A stretch of 6,332 nucleotides of DNA from Acetofilamentum sp. (lineage in GTDB: Bacteria; Bacteroidota; Bacteroidia; Bacteroidales; JAADGE01). The notes under the pieces are model-generated. The model was not told where the DNA came from, did not search any database, and saw only the letters and a list, made by a program, of their open reading frames with translations. Shown here piece by piece: positions 1 to 5,639 of the stretch. Numbering within the stretch: position 1 is the first letter of the stretch; the number at the start of each line of letters is the position of its first letter. The stretch is taken from the NCBI GenBank assembly GCA_020720705.1, contig DYOJ01000140.1, forward strand, positions 1 through 6,332. The letters are read 5' to 3'. The position numbers and the translations under genes are program-made.

Positions 1-42
1 GAAATATGAAGTAAGAAGTATGAAATATGAAGTAAGAAGTAG
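1..42. repeat. 21-bp tandem repeat, two copies, cut by window edge
   Basis: Positions 1-21 and 22-42 are the same unit (GAAATATGAAGTAAGAAGTA plus one base) and differ only in that last base, T against G. A degenerate third copy may continue at 43-60 (GAGGTTTGAAGAATGAAT). The array probably extends left of the window. Purine-rich GAAGTA-type arrays of this sort are, from memory, frequent in Bacteroidota intergenic DNA. No function is evident. Confidence 0.8.
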
Positions 43-90
43 GAGGTTTGAAGAATGAATTTTGGAGATGTAAATTGGAAATAATCGTTT

Positions 91-262
91 TCAATTTGGT
101 ATTTTTACTCCGAAGGTTATTTGTGTCTGCTGAATAACTAACAACAATTTGATATTAAGTAATTTATGATAGAAAATATTAAATTTAATGCACGACTTTC
201 TAACGCTCTTTATGTAAATCCACGCATCAATTAAAGATTCTGAAATAATTTTGAGATATTTT
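91..262 (-). pseudogene. Possible decayed GxxExxY-family gene fragment
   Basis: Read on the minus strand, pieces that resemble the N-terminus of GxxExxY proteins (typical pattern: ISE-x-I-IDAA-x-x-VHK-x-LGPGLLES-x-YE) appear in the right order but in different frames. ISESLIDA is at 246-223, HKE at 214-206 in a second frame, and LES at 203-195 in a third. The glycine-rich LGPG stretch between HKE and LES is missing, as if a dozen or so bases were deleted. An F-Y-H-K-L-L stretch that could match the following YE-x-x-L region returns to the first frame. A stop follows at 93-91. The family's catalytic part is not visible. This is pattern recognition from memory on short motifs; chance similarity in AT-rich DNA is a real alternative. 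Confidence 0.28.
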
Positions 263-271
263 TGCTTTTTT

Positions 272-345
272 CTTTGCGAAAAAACTTTGCGTTCTTTGCG
301 TGAAGCCTTCTTTTTCACGCAAAGAATGCAAAGTTTAGCGCAAAG
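272..345. repeat. Large interrupted palindrome of TTTGCG motifs (REP/MITE-like)
   Basis: The arm at 282-304 and the arm at 314-336 are reverse complements at 22 of 23 positions, around a 9-base loop (305-313). After a small internal loop the pairing resumes with CTTTGCG (272-278) against CGCAAAG (339-345). The whole is built from repeats of CTTTGCG / CTTAGCG spaced about 9-12 bp. On the minus strand from about 357 one reads CTTAGCG, CTTTGCG, CTTTGCA and CTTTGCG in succession. No clean T-run follows on the plus strand, and the stem is longer than a usual terminator. It looks like a member of an interspersed palindromic repeat family; similar CTTTGCGT-type repeats are, as I recall, widespread in Bacteroidota and Cyanobacteria. 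Confidence 0.85.
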
Positions 346-600
346 TACGCTAAGTTTTAAATCTTTTGCACTTTATAGCAAAAAAACGTAAAATACTGTA
401 TGAGTTTTTCAGCAGACCCTATTTATCTTGACATATTGCATAAAAAAATTTCGCTGAGCAAGGTTTTTGTTATCAAAAAGTTAAGTCGAATTTTGATTAA
501 ATTTTTTGAAGTTACATTAAATATTTTGAATCTTTTTTCAGAATACTTTGCTGTTTTTGGAATAATATTTGTAAATTTAATGATAATTTAACAAATACTT

Positions 601-2511
601 ATGAAACTCGACAAATACTTAAACATGAAAACTATCAAACAATCCTTAGCATTACGCATTTCGTTGCCTATACTGGTGGTTTCTGTGATTTTTATTGCAG
701 GCTTACTTGCTGTGAATATGTTTATGCTGAAAGACTATGGGAAGCAACAACTTGATTTACAATTAACAGCTAAACTTTCCGACTATAAATCCGTGCAAAG
801 TAATTTGGAAAATAAGGCGTTGTTCGCAGCGATTCTTTGTTCCGAGATGTCCGTTGTCAAGAATGCGTATGCCTACTACCATTCTTCGGGCGATATTGAT
901 TTGGCTTCGGCTCAAATTCGCAAGGAGTTCGAGGGAATAAACGCAAGTGTGGAAAAACTTACGGGAAAACCATCGAAAATTCACTTTCACATCCCACCCG
1001 GTCGCTCGTTTGCCCGCAGTTGGACATCCAAATACGGCGATGACTTGAGTACGTTCAGATTCAGCATTTTAGAGATGGCGAAAACCAAAAAACCGATATC
1101 CGGATTGGAGCTTGGGCGGGGCGGAATTGTGATTCGCGGAATTGTTCCGATTTTGGATTCAAAAGAGACTTTCCTCGGAACAGTTGAGGTGTATTTCAAT
1201 ATCGGAGACATGTTCAACTATATGAAAATGGATTCGATACAGGAGTTTGCAATCTACACGCACAACGATAATTTGAATATTGCAACACGCTTTCGGGACG
1301 AAATTAAAGGAAATGTCAATGCCGACAATCCGCAAATCGGTAATTTTACACTTATAAAGTCAAGCTCTAAAAACTTTTTATTGGAGAACATCAGCCCCGA
1401 AATATTGACAGGCGGATTTAAGACTAACATTTATTTTGCAACGCACGATAACACTTATGTCGCCTTTCCGCTCACGGCTTACGATGGCAAACCGCTGGGC
1501 GTGAGCATTATTCAAATCAGCACCAAATCGTTGAACAACAAGATTATAGAGGCACGCAACGTCAATCTTGTTCTCGGGATACTTTTGGTCGTTTCACTTA
1601 TCGTTTTTGTGTTTCTGTTTATGCGATACAGTATTACCAAACCGATAAAAAAGGTTGTCGGTGCAATGCACAAGATTGCTAACAGAGAAATTAACTTTAA
1701 AATCAAAGAAAACAGGAAAGACGAAATCGGCGACTTATATCAATCCATAAACAACACAAATCGGAATCTTCAAAATGTCATTTCCCGAATACAAGAATCC
1801 TCAGATTTAGTTTATGAAACAGGTTCAAAACTGAGCAATATTGCCCACGATACCGCCCTGCAAGCCACCGAAGAAGCATCAACAACGGAAGAGATTGCCG
1901 CCTCAGCCGAAGAAATTCTTGCCGCTATCAGTTCCAATATAAGTAATGCCAAGAAAATTGAATCATTGACCAATGAAACTTCTAACGAACTCAAAAACAG
2001 CACCCAAGCATTTAACGAAACCATGAAAGTTGTTGATGACATCAGCAAAAAAATTGAGCAAATAACAGATATTGCGTTTCAAACCAATTTGTTGTCTCTA
2101 AACGCATCCATTCAGGCGGCTCGTTCGGGCGAGCACGGAAAAGGATTCGCCGTTGTTGCAGACGAAATAAAAAAATTGGCTGATAAAGCTCGAATTATGT
2201 CGGAAGAGATACTACGGACAACTAAAAACGGTCAGCAAATTTCCTTTAATGCAGGCGAGAAATTGAAAAAACTCATTCCCGAAGTAGTCAAAAACGCCGA
2301 TTACATTTCCGAGATTGTTCAAGCCGAGACCGAGCAGGGTTCCGGCATTGAAGCCATAAACAATGCAATCCAAAACCTTGTAACCGTAACAAACCGAAGC
2401 TCTGCAAGTTCCGAACAAATGGCAAGCTCTTCAAAGGAACTCGCAATACAATCCAAAGCTTTAAAAGAGTTGATTACTTCCTTCAAAACTGCTCCGGTAC
2501 ATGACATTTAG
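601..2511 (+). CDS. Methyl-accepting chemotaxis protein, Cache sensor
   Basis: A 636-residue transmembrane chemoreceptor. After a short cytoplasmic start come a membrane helix at about 18-42, a large periplasmic sensor at about 43-318, a second helix at about 321-341, a HAMP linker at about 342-396 (starting RYSITKPIKK), and a long coiled-coil signalling domain to the C-terminus. The hairpin tip is clear at about 487-521, with QTNLLSLNASIQAARSGE and then GKGFAVVADE. The sensor carries the pattern HFH-x-PPGRSFARSW, YGDDLSTFR, GLELGRGG, RGIVPI (about 128-184), which I associate with the dCache_3 type; its ligand is unknown. The protein should relay ligand state through CheW and CheA. There is no CheR-docking pentapeptide at the C-terminus (ends APVHDI), and no che genes lie nearby. 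The start could be M1 (601) or M9 (625); each is preceded by a copy of ACAAATACTT. The next gene's promoter begins only about 11 bp after the stop. Confidence 0.95.
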   Translation: MKLDKYLNMKTIKQSLALRISLPILVVSVIFIAGLLAVNMFMLKDYGKQQLDLQLTAKLSDYKSVQSNLENKALFAAILCSEMSVVKNAYAYYHSSGDIDLASAQIRKEFEGINASVEKLTGKPSKIHFHIPPGRSFARSWTSKYGDDLSTFRFSILEMAKTKKPISGLELGRGGIVIRGIVPILDSKETFLGTVEVYFNIGDMFNYMKMDSIQEFAIYTHNDNLNIATRFRDEIKGNVNADNPQIGNFTLIKSSSKNFLLENISPEILTGGFKTNIYFATHDNTYVAFPLTAYDGKPLGVSIIQISTKSLNNKIIEARNVNLVLGILLVVSLIVFVFLFMRYSITKPIKKVVGAMHKIANREINFKIKENRKDEIGDLYQSINNTNRNLQNVISRIQESSDLVYETGSKLSNIAHDTALQATEEASTTEEIAASAEEILAAISSNISNAKKIESLTNETSNELKNSTQAFNETMKVVDDISKKIEQITDIAFQTNLLSLNASIQAARSGEHGKGFAVVADEIKKLADKARIMSEEILRTTKNGQQISFNAGEKLKKLIPEVVKNADYISEIVQAETEQGSGIEAINNAIQNLVTVTNRSSASSEQMASSSKELAIQSKALKELITSFKTAPVHDI

Positions 2512-2522
2512 GTAAAAAATTG

Positions 2523-2530
2523 TATCTTTG
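2523..2530 (+). promoter_or_regulatory. Bacteroidota -7 box (TATCTTTG) for the 46-codon gene
   Basis: TATCTTTG matches the Bacteroidota TAnnTTTG -7 element exactly. It lies 12 bp after the chemoreceptor stop codon and 15 bp before the ATG at 2546. Transcription would start around 2536-2538, giving a very short leader. No good TTG -33 box is seen about 19 bp upstream, where the sequence is the end of the chemoreceptor gene. Confidence 0.6.
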
Positions 2531-2545
2531 TAAAAAAATAGCAAC

Positions 2546-2686
2546 ATGCACATCTCCAACTCGGTACGCTACCATGCTATCATTAACAAATTGCAAGCCG
2601 CCGTACAAGACGATGATATCCGGAAGAAAATGATTTTGGAAGACGGCATTTTGGAAGCATTGGAAAAACTGCAAAGCAAAAAGTAA
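2546..2686 (+). CDS. Small hypothetical protein, 46 aa
   Basis: A 46-codon frame beginning MHISNSVRYHAIINKLQAAV and ending EALEKLQSKK, closed by TAA. An in-frame stop at 2531-2533 rules out a longer upstream extension. The product is charged and looks largely helical. The stretch from about residue 10 to 46 has regularly spaced Ile, Leu and Met among Lys, Glu and Asp, so a small helical hairpin or coiled coil is plausible. It has no cysteines, signal peptide or membrane segment. The composition is far less AT-skewed than surrounding noncoding DNA, and an exact -7 box lies just upstream; both support a real gene. I do not recognise a family. It could also be the surviving end of a longer protein. 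Confidence 0.6.
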   Translation: MHISNSVRYHAIINKLQAAVQDDDIRKKMILEDGILEALEKLQSKK

Positions 2687-2766
2687 TATCATGCCGAAAC
2701 ACTAAACTGTTCGATACTGTTTTATTATTGTCCAAAACCAAATCGGTTACAAATACTTTATTATTA

Positions 2767-2774
2767 TTTATTTG
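2767..2774 (+). promoter_or_regulatory. Candidate -7 box (TTTATTTG) for the GNAT-like gene
   Basis: TTTATTTG matches TAnnTTTG at all fixed positions but the second. A GGTTAC stretch at 2745-2750 could be a weak -33 region at roughly the right spacing. Transcription from here would start near 2780 and give a leader of about 20 bases before the ATG at 2802. This argues against the TTG codon at 2772, inside the box, being the translation start. The AT-rich setting makes chance matches likely. Confidence 0.35.
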
Positions 2775-2801
2775 AATAATACAATTTTTAAAAATACAAT
2801 C

Positions 2802-3425
2802 ATGAATAAACGTAACTTCATTTTATTATTTTTTTCAGGTATGTCCATCTTATCTTTTAGTTTTAAAATTACAGATAAGAATAATAACCAAATCATTGAT
2901 TTAAAACGATTTGAGATGCAGGATTCAATCGTAACAAACTCGAAAAAGGACACTATTCCGGAACGCTTCGGAATGGGAAACGAAGCAGAAAAAGCACTGA
3001 CTATCGAACAAATTAATCAACAATCGGAGGACTATAAAATTGCCTTGGAAATTCGCGAACAGGTTCTTCGTGTGCCATTCGGGTTGACATTTACCGAAGA
3101 AGAACTCGCCTCAGATTCTCTTGGGATACATTTTGTGATAAAAGATGCCGGAAAGTTAGCCGGCACAGTTGTTTTAAAAGCTAAAGGAAATACAATATGC
3201 ACAATTGACCAAATTGCTATAACGCCTTCATACACAGGACAAAACATTACCGGATTTTTGTTACGATACTGCGAAGGCTATGCACGAACAAACAAATTTC
3301 AAAAATTGAGCTTTGATATAAAAACGAGTTCGCTCACTTTTTATGAAAATTTAGGCTATCTGCCTGTCGAAGAGGAGTTTTACAAATTCGGCATGGTGTA
3401 TCAACGTGTCGAAAAAGTTTTATAA
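2802..3425 (+). CDS. Exported or membrane-anchored GNAT-like protein, degenerate cofactor loop
   Basis: A 207-residue protein when started at the ATG at 2802; a TTG start at 2772 would add 10 residues but falls in the likely promoter. Residues 2-21 (NKRNFILLFFSGMSILSFSF) form a basic start plus hydrophobic core, so it is probably exported or membrane-anchored; there is no lipobox Cys. Residues ~65-207 follow the order of a GNAT acetyltransferase of the group with VLR-PLGL, RQMAV, QGKGIG, FYEKLGY and a GEEF-to-MEKL ending. Here these read VLRVPFGL (88-95), DQIAI (136-140), TGQNIT (145-150), FYENLGY (180-186), and an end from EEEFYKFG to VEKVL. The acetyl-CoA loop (Q/R-x-x-G-x-G/A) has lost all three key positions. 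Acetyl-CoA is not expected outside the cytoplasm, so I infer a pseudoenzyme or binding role. If the N-terminal segment is not used for export, a diverged cytoplasmic acetyltransferase remains possible. A hairpin terminator follows. Confidence 0.85.
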   Translation: MNKRNFILLFFSGMSILSFSFKITDKNNNQIIDLKRFEMQDSIVTNSKKDTIPERFGMGNEAEKALTIEQINQQSEDYKIALEIREQVLRVPFGLTFTEEELASDSLGIHFVIKDAGKLAGTVVLKAKGNTICTIDQIAITPSYTGQNITGFLLRYCEGYARTNKFQKLSFDIKTSSLTFYENLGYLPVEEEFYKFGMVYQRVEKVL

Positions 3426-3460
3426 AAGGCATACCGGTTCAAAAAATCAAAAAGAATTAT

Positions 3461-3488
3461 GCCCGATTTTTCTATCGGGCTTTTGTTT
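3461..3488 (+). terminator. Rho-independent terminator after the GNAT-like gene
   Basis: A perfect 7-bp stem, GCCCGAT (3461-3467) and ATCGGGC (3474-3480), with a 6-base loop is followed by TTTTGTTT. It ends transcription of the plus-strand GNAT-like gene 35 bp after its stop. The def gene converges on it, its stop codon lying at 3487-3489. The same hairpin could also serve def on the minus strand, but there a T-rich run comes only after several mixed bases. Confidence 0.85.
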
Positions 3489-4041
3489 ATTTCCCTAATT
3501 TATAGGGGTACCTGTGCTCAAACTCGCCTTTTGAAATTCGTTCTAATTTCTTCTTTAACAATACTTTACGAAGAGGAAGAACTTTGTCTGTAAACAAAAC
3601 TCCGTCTAAATGGTCATACTCATGTTGCATTACAACTGCTGCCATGCCCTCAATAGTGTCATCGTGAAATTGCCAATTTTCGTCATAATATTGCAGTCGC
3701 AGCGTTTGATGACGTTCCACATCTTCATGGATGCCCGGAATGCTCAAGCACCCCTCCGATGCTTTTATCTTCACGTCTGATTTTTCGACAATATGTGCAT
3801 TTATAAAAACTTTTTTGAAACCGGCAAGTTCCGGATAATCGTCTGAAATCGGCGTAGCATCAATCACAAACAAACGTATGGATTTTCCGATTTGCGGTGC
3901 TGCAAGTCCTAAACCATCTGATTTATACATGGTTTCAAACATATTATCAATGATAATTTGCAATTCGGGATTCTCCTTATCTATGTCCTCAGCTACTTTT
4001 CGTAATACGGGCGAGCCTATGATGTATATCGGGTAAATCAT
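3487..4041 (-). CDS. def: Peptide deformylase
   Basis: A 184-residue cytoplasmic metalloenzyme that removes the formyl group from the N-terminal formyl-methionine of nascent proteins. All three hallmark motifs are intact: GLGLAAPQIG (43-52), EGCLSIP (96-102) and QHEYDH (139-144). Metal ligands are Cys98, His140 and His144; Glu141 is the catalytic residue and Gln50 the usual oxyanion residue. The N-terminus MIYPIYIIGSPVLRK and the length are normal for the family, which supports the ATG at 4041. The basic C-terminal tail (about 155-184, KVLLKKKLERISKG) is typical of helix-ended deformylases. It stands alone between a convergent and a divergent neighbour rather than in an operon, with an exact -7 box 26 bp upstream. 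Confidence 0.97.
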   Translation of the reverse strand: MIYPIYIIGSPVLRKVAEDIDKENPELQIIIDNMFETMYKSDGLGLAAPQIGKSIRLFVIDATPISDDYPELAGFKKVFINAHIVEKSDVKIKASEGCLSIPGIHEDVERHQTLRLQYYDENWQFHDDTIEGMAAVVMQHEYDHLDGVLFTDKVLPLRKVLLKKKLERISKGEFEHRYPYKLGK

Positions 4042-4067
4042 TATTTTAAATTATAAGAAAATATCTG

Positions 4068-4075
4068 CAAAAATA
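4068..4075 (-). promoter_or_regulatory. Bacteroidota -7 box (TATTTTTG) for def
   Basis: On the minus strand the bases read TATTTTTG, an exact match to TAnnTTTG, ending 26 bp before the def ATG. The predicted transcript would start near 4061-4063 with a leader of about 20 AT-rich bases. A TTG -33 box at the usual spacing is not evident. Confidence 0.5.
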
Positions 4076-4227
4076 TAGTATAAAGTCTAATTTCGGAAAT
4101 ATGTTTTTAGATTATTGCGATTATTAAAGAAACCGGAACAAGTTTTATCAAAATTTTATACATTTTTTTGTAAAAAAATCGTATTTTAGAAGTTCATATT
4201 ATCATTAACCACAAATATCAAAAAAAA

Positions 4228-5274
4228 ATGAATAAGTTATTAAAAATTACGATGCTCGTGTATTTTACGACTATCGTTTTCGGAGTTTATGCCCAATATC
4301 CTGCAACGGTAAAAACTTTTGAATCAAAGCCTAATGCTGTTACCGAGATAAAAGGAAATTTGGCAAACGGCAAAAGCATGGACGACCTTTCGTGGGCATC
4401 CACAAGCTCAATGGCTTGCTTTCCGGCAACCCAAAATACAAAATTCAGAGGTAATCATGTCCTATTTGCCACACAAATTCCACCCTACTCCGAAATGACT
4501 GTTACCGTAATTCCTGATAGCAAAACGGCAAATATGAGCATATACGGATATCAAGTCGGAACAAGCAATTACGCTTTGCCGCCCGATATTGGTTCGTGTG
4601 TATCGTGCGAAGCAGAACATAAATGGGATTATCAGAAATCAGGGAAAACCCAAGACCATACTCGCTCAATATATTTTAATTCTATTGAAGGAAGTTACAA
4701 TATTGTGATAGGTGTTGCCGGTGCCGAAGGTTTAAAAGCCGGTACGTTTACAATAAAAGTGGACCTTAAAACCAGAGTCGAAAATACATCTACACAAGAA
4801 TCCCTAAAAATGTACACAGCAACATCGCAAAAAGGAGCAACCAAATCATATAAAGGAAATTTAAAGGACGGTGTAAAAATTCATGACCTTTCGTGGGCAT
4901 CCAAAAGTTCGGTAGCATGTTTTCCGGGCACGCAAAACAGCAAATTTACAGGGAATCATATTTTATACATCACAGAATTACCGGCAAACTCGGAAATGGA
5001 TATTCAGCTTGTACCGACCAATAAATCGGCAAATATGAGTTTGTACGCATACCAAGTCGGGACAAACGATAAACAATATCCGCCTGCACTAAGCACCTGC
5101 ACAACCTGCGAAGCCGACCATAAATGGGATTACCCCAAACACGGGAAAACCCAAGACCACACCCGCTCGGTTAGTGTAAATTCTATGAATAGTTCATATA
5201 AAATAGTGATAGGAGTTGCAGGCGCAGAAGAACTCACCACAGGAGAATTTGTGCTGAAAATTACCGTAAAGTAG
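4228..5274 (+). CDS. Secreted protein with two tandem Cys-containing domains
   Basis: A 348-residue protein with a clear signal peptide (MNKLLKITMLVYFTTIVFGV, likely cut after YA at residue 22). The mature part is two diverged copies of one domain, about 38-181 and 204-348, joined by a Thr/Ser/Glu-rich linker. Each copy has a GNL start, DLSWAS, ACFP-x-TQN-x-KF-x-GNH, SANMS or TANMS followed by LY/IY and YQVGT, a C-x-x-CEA-x-HKWDY motif, GKTQDHTRS, and IVIGVAGAE before a final strand. Cysteines are at 64, 124 and 127 in the first copy and 231, 291 and 294 in the second. Alternating polar and hydrophobic strands and the 'adopts Y-x-Y after a P-S-E-M strand' layout suggest a beta-sandwich somewhat like PPC domains; that is inference. 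I do not recognise the family. There is no C-terminal sorting domain. The leader is A-rich (CAAAAAAAAATG), with a weak TATTTTAG box at 4182-4189. It diverges from def. Confidence 0.9.
   Translation: MNKLLKITMLVYFTTIVFGVYAQYPATVKTFESKPNAVTEIKGNLANGKSMDDLSWASTSSMACFPATQNTKFRGNHVLFATQIPPYSEMTVTVIPDSKTANMSIYGYQVGTSNYALPPDIGSCVSCEAEHKWDYQKSGKTQDHTRSIYFNSIEGSYNIVIGVAGAEGLKAGTFTIKVDLKTRVENTSTQESLKMYTATSQKGATKSYKGNLKDGVKIHDLSWASKSSVACFPGTQNSKFTGNHILYITELPANSEMDIQLVPTNKSANMSLYAYQVGTNDKQYPPALSTCTTCEADHKWDYPKHGKTQDHTRSVSVNSMNSSYKIVIGVAGAEELTTGEFVLKITVK
4339..5271 (+). repeat. Internal coding duplication (two ~430-bp copies)
   Basis: The two domain copies of the secreted protein correspond to about 4339-4770 and 4837-5271. 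Similarity is still visible in the DNA: both contain GACCTTTCGTGGGCATCCA near their start and near-identical GGGAAAACCCAAGACCA segments in the second half. Differences are largely at third codon positions, which fits an older duplication kept under protein-level selection. The signal peptide and linker are outside the duplicated unit. Confidence 0.85.
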
Positions 5275-5350
5275 TTACATAGTGTCAGTAATAAAACGTA
5301 TAAATGCCTGATTTTATGTCAATTATACTCATTTTTCCAATCGAAAGTAT

Positions 5351-5398
5351 TGTCATAAAGTAGTCAAAAATAGTCAATAAGTAGTCATTAAGTAGTCA
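5351..5398. repeat. Array of five GTCA motifs at 10-11 bp spacing
   Basis: GTCA begins at 5352, 5363, 5373, 5384 and 5395, so the spacing is 11, 10, 11 and 11 bp, about one DNA turn. The last units read AAGTAGTCATT and the earlier ones are degenerate. It can be read as a short decaying tandem repeat or as iterated protein-binding sites on one face of the helix. It lies 77 bp beyond the stop of the duplicated Cys-protein gene and over 300 bp beyond the stop of the convergent thioredoxin-like gene, so it is upstream of no gene in this window. Confidence 0.7.
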
Positions 5399-5536
5399 TT
5401 CGTAGGTTTTTATTTAGTTTCAATCGAATTTCTACAGAATTTCTTAAAACATTCAAGTCGAAATATCTCTATAACATAAATAATTTCAATATGTTATGAG
5501 TTTTCTTACAAGAACTACTATCATGTCAATTTTTAA

Positions 5537-5639
5537 ATGACGCTACATTGTCCTATGGACGAATGCAGGTCAGTAGAGACTTTCCATCGTCCGCTAGGAC
5601 ATGGAAACGTCAGAAGAGGCTTGGCATGACACTACATAG
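5537..5639. repeat. Duplicated palindromic element (~39-bp units)
   Basis: Two adjacent units, 5546-5584 and 5585-5624, share the order CAT(T/C)GTCC, 3-4 bases, GGAC, about 9 bases, TCAG-x-AGAG-x-CTT. Each contains a small GTCC/GGAC hairpin. The second unit also takes part in a larger hairpin: TTTCCAT (5581-5587) pairs with ATGGAAA (5601-5607) around the inner GTCC-GCTA-GGAC, and GAC/GTC extend it by 3 bp. TGTCCTA at 5549-5555 and TAGGACA at 5595-5601 also pair as an alternative fold. ATGAC(G/A)CTACAT(T/A)G flanks both ends (5537-5550 and 5626-5639). The element is much richer in GC than its surroundings. It resembles GTAGAGACGTT-type interspersed palindromes that I recall from Bacteroidota and Cyanobacteria. 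Confidence 0.75.

Larger units (their letters stand above)
1..600. other. AT-rich intergenic region with repeats and no intact gene
   Basis: I see no convincing intact gene here. Reading frames exist on both strands (91-318 minus, 400-591 plus), but they are low-complexity and rich in Lys, Ile, Leu and Phe, and the minus one starts inside a palindromic repeat. The region holds a 21-bp tandem repeat at the window edge, a large TTTGCG-motif hairpin, an imperfect inverted repeat (113-139 against 403-429) that brackets it, and possible remnants of a GxxExxY-type gene. The last ~200 bases before the chemoreceptor gene are nearly pure AT with scattered TTTG boxes, so a promoter is expected there. 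None matches TAnnTTTG exactly; the nearest is the box ending in ATTTG at 564-571. Confidence 0.6.

Noticed and set aside
91..318. 75-codon minus-strand frame as an intact gene
   Set aside because: Its first 15 or so codons are translated palindromic repeat (KKKASRKERK) and the rest is low-complexity. If there is a gene signal here it is in several frames, so it was listed only as a possible pseudogene.
400..591. 63-codon plus-strand frame (MSFSADPIYLDIL start)
   Set aside because: Sequence is extremely AT-rich, the product is mostly Ile, Leu, Phe and Lys with no recognisable domain, and no promoter is clear. It looks like noncoding DNA with a chance opening.
763..2507. Several minus-strand frames of 60-80 codons within the chemoreceptor gene
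   Set aside because: They are antisense shadows of a gene with intact full-length domains and show no domain or leader of their own.
2772..2801. TTG start adding 10 residues to the GNAT-like protein
   Set aside because: The TTG falls in the likely -7 box, and starting at the ATG at 2802 puts the basic MNKR directly before the hydrophobic segment, as in a normal signal peptide.
2802..2880. Lipoprotein signal on the GNAT-like protein
   Set aside because: No cysteine follows the hydrophobic segment, so there is no lipobox; a cleaved signal peptide or uncleaved anchor is more likely.
4042..4227. Riboswitch or attenuator between def and the secreted protein gene
   Set aside because: The 186 bases are AT-rich with T-runs but without a stable GC-containing hairpin or recognisable riboswitch core; they are better explained as divergent promoters.
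5351..5398. CRISPR array
   Set aside because: Units are 10-11 bp with no unique spacers. The 39-bp units at 5546-5624 also abut directly without spacers, and no cas gene is present.
5537..5632. 31-codon frame (MTLHCPMDECRSVETF start) as a small protein
   Set aside because: It lies entirely within the duplicated palindromic element. Openness of the frame is explained by the repeat's composition.
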